Shown: one piece after another, positions 5,652 to 10,374 of the stretch | Layout: the number at the start of each line of letters is the position of its first letter | How positions within the stretch are numbered: position 1 is the first letter of the stretch | Origin: Anaerolineales bacterium | GTDB taxonomy: Bacteria; Chloroflexota; Anaerolineae; Anaerolineales; UBA6663 | Assembly: GCA_017999235.1 (NCBI GenBank) | Contig: JAGOBN010000073.1 | Span: 1 to 10,374, forward strand | Direction of reading: 5' to 3' | Length of the DNA stretch: 10,374 nt | Translations under genes and position numbers: made by a program | The notes under the pieces: generated by a model | Database searches by the model: none | What the model was told of the DNA's origin: nothing | Seen by the model: only the letters and a program-made list of their open reading frames with translations

Positions 5652-7842
5652 GCCCTGGCCGGCCGACCGCGTTTTCTTAGCCGGGTGCCTGACCGTCCGG
5701 CTGGCACTGGGCCTGGCGTACAGCCAGATTGTCCCGCCTTGGGAATCCTACGACGAGCCCGGCCACTTCCAATACGCGCGGTATCTCGCCAAATACCACC
5801 GCCTGCTCCAGCCTGGTGACCCGGAGGCGGACGCCATCTGGTCACGCTTCCAGCCGCCGTTGTATTACCTGCTCATCGCCCCGGTCTTGGCGCTGTTTGA
5901 CCTCGGCGCGCGTGTCCCCGAGATCACGCTCAACCCGTTCCTGGCCAATGGCGACGCCGGCGTCAACTATGCCGTGACGCCCGCGGAGCCGGCCGGACTG
6001 GAAGCGCAAATCACGCTGGCGCTGCGCGCCGGCCGCGCGGTGAGCGGCCTGCTCAGCGCGGTGAGCGTGATCTTTGTCTATTGGACAGCGCGCCGGCTCT
6101 GGCCGCAGAAGCGGACCACCGCGCGGCTCGCGGCGGTGCTCTACGCGTTCTGGCCGCAGTCCATCTTCATCGGCAATATGCTGACAAACGATCTGCTGGT
6201 CAGCGGCCTGGCGGCCCCGGGCCTGTATCTAAGCGTGGTCACCCTGCAAGACGGGCTGAGCGTAAAACGGCTGGCCGGCCTCAGCGCCCTGATCTGTGCG
6301 GCTTTGCTGACTAAACTGAATGGGCTGGCTTTAATTCCAGTCGCGGTGGTGCCGCTGGCGCTGGCCGCGCGGGCTCGCGTCCGGTTTACCCCGCGTTTAG
6401 CGCTGACCCTGATGGGGCTGATCGGGTTGATAGGGGCGGCGCTCGCCTGGCTAGGCACCCTGCCGTTTGTCACCGGCCAGGTCTTCCAATGGGCCACTGT
6501 CCAGCGCTTCTGGGCAAACCTGACCACGCTCGGCGGCAACGCCGGCGGCGCCGCCTGGTTGCGCACCGCCGGCTATGGCTTTTGGACCTTCTTCGCGTCC
6601 TACGGCTGGGGCAACCTCGAAACCTTTGGCTGGCTGTACTGGGCCTGGCTGGCGGGCGCGCTGGCCGCCGGCGCTGGCCTGGTGACGGGGCGGCGCCGGC
6701 CCTATCCCCCGGCCATCCTGATCACCCTGACCCTCACGCCGCTCAGTGTCATCGCGTTGTCGGCGGCCCTGTCCATCGCCCAAGACGATGTGTTCCTGCT
6801 GGTGGGCCGCTACTGGCTGCCGGCGCTGCCAGCGGTAGTGTTCCTGCTGGTGGGCGGTTGGCAGGCTTTCAGGCCGGCGCGGCTGGGCCACTGGCCATTG
6901 CGCGCGGCGGCGCTGGTCGTCGTCTTCGCCAGTTGGGCGGCTCCGTTCGCCATCATCGCCCCCGCCTATGCCAAACCCGGGCCGATGACGGCCGAACAGG
7001 CGGCGCGGCTGATCCCGGCGGACGCCGTCTTCGCCAGCGTCATCCGGCTGCTGGGCTACGTGCCGCCGGCGCCCAGCCTCCCCGGCCAGCCGACCCAGTT
7101 AAGCGTGTGCTGGGAAGCGTCTCAGCCGCTGACGGCCAATTATCCGGTGCGGTTGGAACTGATCGGCCCGGACGGCCAGGGCTACGGTGCGCGAAGCACC
7201 TATGCCGGCGGCGGCAACTATCCCACGCGCCTATGGACCGCCGGCCGGCCGTTCTGTGACACCTATGAAGTCAAGGTATGGGACAGCTTTCCCGCGCCGG
7301 CGGTGGGCCGGCTGCGGCTGAGCGTGCAGGACCGGTTCCTGGGCGCCAACCTGCCGGTGACGGACAGCGCCGGACACGCGCTCGGCCAGGATGTACGCGT
7401 GCCGATCAGCGTGCGGGCCGCCCACCCGCCGCCGGCGCCGGCGGTCAGCCTGGAGTATCGGTTCGGGGAGCAACTTAAACTGCTAGGCTATACCGCCACG
7501 CCGCTGCCCGGCAACACAGGGGTGCGGATCAGCCTGCTGTGGGAGGCCGGCGCCGCCCCGCGCGACGACTATACGGTCTTTGTCCATCTCCGCGACACCC
7601 CGAGCACGGCCTTCGCTCAGAACGACGAAGCTCCGCGCGGCGGCGCCTACCCCACCAGCGTCTGGGCGGCCGGCGAGCGCGTCAGCGACGAGCATGTGCT
7701 GACCTGGCCGGCCGGCATCACGCCGCCGCCGCTGACCTTATATCTGGGCGTCTATCGCAGCGCCGACGGCATCCGGCTGCCCGTGGTGGACGGCCAGGGC
7801 CGCGTGGTCCCCAACGGCGAAGTCATTCTGCCGTGGCCGTGA
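5641..7842 (+). CDS. GT-C-like multipass membrane glycosyltransferase with two tandem beta-sandwich domains
   Basis: The ATG at 5641 gives 733 residues; a TTG two codons earlier is the alternative. The first 445 residues hold about ten membrane helices. An early extracytoplasmic loop contains PPWESYDEPGHFQYARYL (residues 32-49), whose acidic DE pair followed by H resembles the first-loop motif of GT-C enzymes and DUF2142 proteins. GRYWLPALPAV near residue 390 is also typical of that group. GT-C enzymes transfer sugars from lipid-phosphate donors on the outer membrane face, but no specific reaction can be named. The C-terminal third is extracytoplasmic and consists of two homologous domains (about 470-580 and 614-724), sharing LLGY, WEA, GG-YPT-W-AG, D and LPV-D. 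The gene overlaps the permease gene by 11 bp and converges with the next gene, overlapping its 3' end by 20 bp. Confidence 0.72.
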   Translation: MKFKPWPADRVFLAGCLTVRLALGLAYSQIVPPWESYDEPGHFQYARYLAKYHRLLQPGDPEADAIWSRFQPPLYYLLIAPVLALFDLGARVPEITLNPFLANGDAGVNYAVTPAEPAGLEAQITLALRAGRAVSGLLSAVSVIFVYWTARRLWPQKRTTARLAAVLYAFWPQSIFIGNMLTNDLLVSGLAAPGLYLSVVTLQDGLSVKRLAGLSALICAALLTKLNGLALIPVAVVPLALAARARVRFTPRLALTLMGLIGLIGAALAWLGTLPFVTGQVFQWATVQRFWANLTTLGGNAGGAAWLRTAGYGFWTFFASYGWGNLETFGWLYWAWLAGALAAGAGLVTGRRRPYPPAILITLTLTPLSVIALSAALSIAQDDVFLLVGRYWLPALPAVVFLLVGGWQAFRPARLGHWPLRAAALVVVFASWAAPFAIIAPAYAKPGPMTAEQAARLIPADAVFASVIRLLGYVPPAPSLPGQPTQLSVCWEASQPLTANYPVRLELIGPDGQGYGARSTYAGGGNYPTRLWTAGRPFCDTYEVKVWDSFPAPAVGRLRLSVQDRFLGANLPVTDSAGHALGQDVRVPISVRAAHPPPAPAVSLEYRFGEQLKLLGYTATPLPGNTGVRISLLWEAGAAPRDDYTVFVHLRDTPSTAFAQNDEAPRGGAYPTSVWAAGERVSDEHVLTWPAGITPPPLTLYLGVYRSADGIRLPVVDGQGRVVPNGEVILPWP
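7048..7380 (+). other. beta-sandwich repeat domain 1 of the GT-C-like protein
   Basis: This is the first copy of the duplicated domain: LLGY, WEAS, GGGNYPTRLWTAG, CDTYEV, LPVTD. Unlike copy 2 it carries two cysteines (numbers 490 and 539 from the ATG at 5641), next to WEA and in place of the Ser before Asp. They could form a disulfide outside the membrane. Confidence 0.6.
7480..7812 (+). other. beta-sandwich repeat domain 2 of the GT-C-like protein
   Basis: This is the second copy: LLGY, WEAG, YTVFVHL, GGAYPTSVWAAG, SDEH, LPVVD. It is the closer match to the form I recall from Chloroflexota surface and membrane proteins. It has no cysteines. The function is unknown; carbohydrate binding is a guess from the fold and context. 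Confidence 0.6.
7823..7842. other. convergent 3' overlap of two membrane-protein genes
   Basis: The + strand stop (7840-7842) lies beyond the - strand stop (7823-7825), so the last codons of the two genes share 20 bp. No intergenic space, hairpin plus T-run or other intrinsic terminator is present, so the transcripts must overlap in antisense. Confidence 0.85.
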
Positions 7843-10249
7843 GGTCCAGCACCGCAAACACCCAGGCCGCGCCGTTGCTGTAAAGCAGGCGGTAACGCCC
7901 GGAAGCCAAAAAGGCCTCCGGTTTCAGATGCCCGCCGCGGGCGCCGATATAGACGTGGGTGACGCCGGCCTCCCGCAACAACGCCAGGAACTCCGGCGCC
8001 TCGGCGTCCACATCACCCAGCGCGGCCAAACGCTCGTTGAATTCCCGGACCACCGGCTCCCAATCCGCCTGATAGAGATAATCCACCGGCGGCATGGTCG
8101 TGCGGCGGCCGGCGAGCGGCCACAGCCAAGCGCCCCCATCCGGCGCCGCCCACAATGAGCCTTGCCAATGCCAGCTGTTGGTCAGAAACACCGCTTCCGC
8201 CGGGGTGTGCGCGGCCACCCAGGCCAGCGCCGGCGCATCCGCTGCGGCCGCCAACGCAGTGCTGGGATTGACCACCGCCACCTGAGCGCGCCAACCGCGC
8301 AGGCCCGCGTACGCCAGCCCGCCGATCAGGCCGGCGCGCAGCGCCCCGCCCAGCCAGCGCCGCCAGCGCTCCGGCCGCCCAGCCAGCCGCGCCGCCCCCC
8401 GCTGGACCTCCGCCACCGCCCACCCCGCCAGCACCGCGCCGGGCAGGAAAAGCGAGATCGCCCAGGCGTTGTTGTTGACCAGCCAGGAACTCGGGCCGAG
8501 GTTGATAACCGCCAGGGTCAGGGCCAGCCACAGGCCCAGCGCCCACACCGCCGGCCGGCGCCGGGCCAATCCCCACAGCAAGCCCAGGCCGGCCACCCCC
8601 AGCCAAACGCGTTCTAATTCGCTGCGGAAATACTCGACCGGAAAATTGTTGTAGCCCTCCGCCGCCGCCAGGGTGGAGGGGGATTGAAGCGCCGGCCACA
8701 CCCAGTGCACGGCCAGCCGCGCCAGCCACGGGCCGGCCAAGAGGGCCGCGCCCGCGCCCGCGCCCAGCAGGGCCGCCAGGCCGCGCCCGCGCCGCACCAG
8801 CAGCACCGCCCCCACAAACGTGGCGAAGAAGACCAGGACCCGGTAATGCACCAGCGCCAGGCCGGCCGCCAGACCCGCCGCCATCAGCGCCCAGCCCAAG
8901 CGCTGCTCCCGGCTGAGCGCCGGCGCCCCCAGCCGCCAAGCCGCCAACAGCAAGGGCGCCAACACCAGCAGGCCCGTCAACTGCGTGTACCGTCCCCATG
9001 AAACGTAGTAGGCCGGGAACAGCGAGACGAGGCCTACCACGAAGGCGCCGGCCAGGCCGGCTCCGCGCCGGCCGGTGAGCGCCTGCGCCAGCGCGCCGGC
9101 GGCCAACGGCATCAACCCATTCAAGACCTGGCCCAGCCACAGGAAGGTCTCTGGCAGCGCCGCGCCAGTGAGCCACTGCAGGGCCACGGCCGTCACATGA
9201 AAACCAAAGTGGTACGTGAACGCCTCCACCGGCAGCACCGGCTGATACCCGGCCGGCACTTGGCCGGTCTCCGCCAGCAAGCGGGCGATGACGGCGTGAT
9301 GGGGCGAATCCACCCACATCGGAAACGCCAGATCCCGCACCGCCAGAAACCGGGCCGCCAGGCCCACGCCCAGCACGGCCAGCCACGCCCACGCAAACCC
9401 GGTGAGGGGTGGGCGGGGCCGGCCCGCCGAGCGCCAGCGCCCCAAGGCGCGCGCCAGCACCACACCGCCGCTCAGAAGATAAGCCGCGCTCAAGCTGACC
9501 GGCCCCCAGCGCAGGCCGGCCACCGTCGTCCATTGCCAGGCGAGCGGCGCCGCCGCGAGGCTCAGGGCCAGGGCCAAACTCCAGGCTTCCACCGCCGAGC
9601 CGGGCGTGAAGCGTCGGCGCAGCAGATCCAGGATCAGCCAGCCGGGCGCGAACAAGATCAACCCGGCCGGCAGCGCCCAGCCCAGCGCCGCGCCCAGCTC
9701 GGCGAGCAGGCGGCGGCCGGCCGCCTCCCACAGCAGGGTATAGAAGGTGGTAAAGCGCAGGTCGCCGGCCGCCAGGTCAGCGCCGGCGCGCAACTGCCCG
9801 GCCGGGTAGCCGTCCGGATCATACGCCCACACGGTCGCCCGTTGATCGCCGGCCCCCTCGATCCGCAGCACAAACAGCCGGCCGGCGGCCTCGGGCACCG
9901 GCGGGAAATCCAGGCGCAGCACCGCGTTGTGTTCAAAGGCCGTGAACGTCCGCGCCGCCAGTTCCACCCCCTCCGCCGTGTGGACGCTCAGCGTCAGGGG
10001 ATGCGCGGCCGGCGCATCGCCATAGACCACGGCCAGCACCTCAATGGCGGAGAAACCGGCGCGGCCGGCGATAAAGGTTTGGGTGAGCGGCTGCGCCGCC
10101 GTCGGCATCGGCGCCGGCCGAGTGAGGCGCGGCTGATCCTGATCGCTGGCGGTAATCGGAGCCGGCCAGGCGAGCGCGAGGCCGGCCGCCAGCGCGGCCA
10201 GCCGCCAGAGCCCGGACCAGATTGGACGAAGAGACTGAAGGGGAAACAC
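7823..10249 (-). CDS. large multipass membrane protein, GT-C-like, with N-terminal beta-sandwich domain
   Basis: I choose the GTG at 10249 (808 residues). It gives a compact signal or anchor segment (RLAALAAGLALAW, then PAPITA) and lies 7 bp after a TATAAT. The frame stays open to an ATG at 10300 (825 residues), but that start would overlap the divergent gene. After the signal come about 130 extracytoplasmic residues of beta-sandwich type (LTQTFIAG, DFPPV, AYDPDGYPAGQL, GDLRFTTFY). Some 13-15 membrane helices follow. A loop with PMWVDSPHHAVIARLL carries Asp-x-x-His, like the first-loop acid of GT-C transferases, and VSWGRYTQLTGLL comes later. A soluble C-terminus of about 150 residues ends with GVTHVYIGARGG and LLYSNGAAWVF, as in other large GT-C-like proteins. 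The exact reaction is unknown. It is convergent with the glycan operon and probably belongs to the same surface pathway. Confidence 0.68.
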   Translation of the reverse strand: MFPLQSLRPIWSGLWRLAALAAGLALAWPAPITASDQDQPRLTRPAPMPTAAQPLTQTFIAGRAGFSAIEVLAVVYGDAPAAHPLTLSVHTAEGVELAARTFTAFEHNAVLRLDFPPVPEAAGRLFVLRIEGAGDQRATVWAYDPDGYPAGQLRAGADLAAGDLRFTTFYTLLWEAAGRRLLAELGAALGWALPAGLILFAPGWLILDLLRRRFTPGSAVEAWSLALALSLAAAPLAWQWTTVAGLRWGPVSLSAAYLLSGGVVLARALGRWRSAGRPRPPLTGFAWAWLAVLGVGLAARFLAVRDLAFPMWVDSPHHAVIARLLAETGQVPAGYQPVLPVEAFTYHFGFHVTAVALQWLTGAALPETFLWLGQVLNGLMPLAAGALAQALTGRRGAGLAGAFVVGLVSLFPAYYVSWGRYTQLTGLLVLAPLLLAAWRLGAPALSREQRLGWALMAAGLAAGLALVHYRVLVFFATFVGAVLLVRRGRGLAALLGAGAGAALLAGPWLARLAVHWVWPALQSPSTLAAAEGYNNFPVEYFRSELERVWLGVAGLGLLWGLARRRPAVWALGLWLALTLAVINLGPSSWLVNNNAWAISLFLPGAVLAGWAVAEVQRGAARLAGRPERWRRWLGGALRAGLIGGLAYAGLRGWRAQVAVVNPSTALAAAADAPALAWVAAHTPAEAVFLTNSWHWQGSLWAAPDGGAWLWPLAGRRTTMPPVDYLYQADWEPVVREFNERLAALGDVDAEAPEFLALLREAGVTHVYIGARGGHLKPEAFLASGRYRLLYSNGAAWVFAVLDLTATAE

Positions 10250-10254
10250 AGGAG
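10250..10254 (+). promoter_or_regulatory. ribosome binding site for the right-edge gene
   Basis: AGGAG lies 8 nt before the ATG at 10263 on the + strand, a normal spacing. This favours ATG 10263 over GTG 10272 and ATG 10299, which have no such site. It also touches the first codon of the divergent gene, if that gene starts at 10249. Confidence 0.5.
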
Positions 10255-10256
10255 CT

Positions 10257-10264
10257 ATTATAAT
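10257..10264. promoter_or_regulatory. palindromic ATTATAAT with TATAAT on both strands
   Basis: The 8-bp self-complementary ATTATAAT gives a perfect -10 hexamer in each direction. On each strand a GTG follows after exactly 7 bp (10272 on +, 10249 on -), the spacing expected for a leaderless transcript. No convincing -35 was found on either side. On the + strand the alternative AGGAG plus ATG at 10263 competes with this reading. The - strand reading is the better supported of the two. Confidence 0.4.
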
Positions 10265-10374
10265 GACCGGCGTGAAGACTCCCGCCCAGCGGCTGCTCAT
10301 GGGAGCTTTGGCCGCGCTCCTGACGACCGCCAGTTTAGCCGCGTGGCTCCCGCCGCTGGATCCCGCCGCCGCGC
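10263..10374 (+). CDS. secreted or membrane protein, N-terminal fragment (3' end outside window)
   Basis: From ATG 10263 the frame is open to the window end (37 complete codons): MTGVKTPAQRLLMG, then a hydrophobic stretch ALAALLTTASLAAWL ending in PPLDPAAA. A short basic N-region followed by a hydrophobic core is typical of a signal peptide or first membrane helix. The start is chosen for the AGGAG 8 nt upstream; GTG 10272 and ATG 10299 are in the same frame. It diverges from the large membrane protein gene with about 13 bp between the two starts. Given the neighbourhood it may be another surface-glycan or envelope protein, but too little is present to name a family. Confidence 0.5.
   Translation, partial: MTGVKTPAQRLLMGALAALLTTASLAAWLPPLDPAAA

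Noticed and set aside
8013..9731. A 572-residue open frame on the - strand inside the large membrane protein gene
   Set aside because: Rich in Gly, Ala, Arg and Pro, with no recognisable motif; it is an out-of-frame shadow produced by high GC. The overlapping frame has clear membrane helices and family motifs.
10249..10300. ATG at 10300 as the start of the large - strand membrane protein
   Set aside because: It would add 17 residues of odd composition before the signal segment, has no ribosome binding site, and would overlap the divergent gene. Kept as an alternative only.

Overview
The window reads as GC-rich bacterial DNA carrying a cell-surface polysaccharide (glycan) biosynthesis locus with a mobile-element scar at its left end. 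The best guess for the source is a Chloroflexota (Anaerolineae/Caldilineae-like) genome. That guess rests on recall of two features: multipass GT-C-like membrane proteins fused to characteristic extracytoplasmic beta-sandwich domains (motifs such as GG-YPT-W-AG and LPV-D), and the very high GC. It is inference, not a database result.

Left end (1-1610): the last 35 codons of an IS5-type transposase enter from outside on the + strand. They meet, tail to tail, an IS-like element of about 1.5 kb whose DDE transposase lies on the - strand. That transposase is split into two reading frames by a -1 shift at an A4G5 run. The first part holds two candidate catalytic Asp residues and the second holds the candidate Glu. 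Imperfect terminal repeats starting TGTAAG are visible near 105 and 1610.

Control region (1611-1698): this short stretch holds a 15-bp inverted repeat and a perfect TATAAT, and probably drives the operon to its right.

Glycan operon (1699-7842, + strand): five tightly packed genes, with 3' and 5' ends overlapping or nearly touching. They are a polyisoprenyl-phosphate-hexose-synthase-like GT2 with C-terminal membrane helices, two rhamnosyltransferase-like GT2 enzymes, a Wzm/TagG-type ABC-2 permease, and a GT-C-like membrane protein with two tandem beta-sandwich domains. A plausible joint role is this: the first gene makes a lipid-linked sugar donor, the soluble GT2 enzymes extend a lipid-linked glycan, the permease exports it, and the membrane protein modifies it on the outer face of the membrane. 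The ATPase partner of the permease is not in the window.

Right end (7823-10374): a second large membrane protein on the - strand converges on the operon, and the two 3' ends overlap by 20 bp. Its domain order is the mirror of its neighbour: beta-sandwich first, then the membrane part. At the far right it diverges from a truncated + strand gene with a signal-peptide-like N-terminus. Their start codons are only about 13 bp apart, around an ATTATAAT palindrome that gives TATAAT on both strands.

Outside the IS, the hexamer GCCGGC is strikingly frequent; inside it is nearly absent. No RNA gene, CRISPR array, convincing intrinsic terminator or defence system was found.
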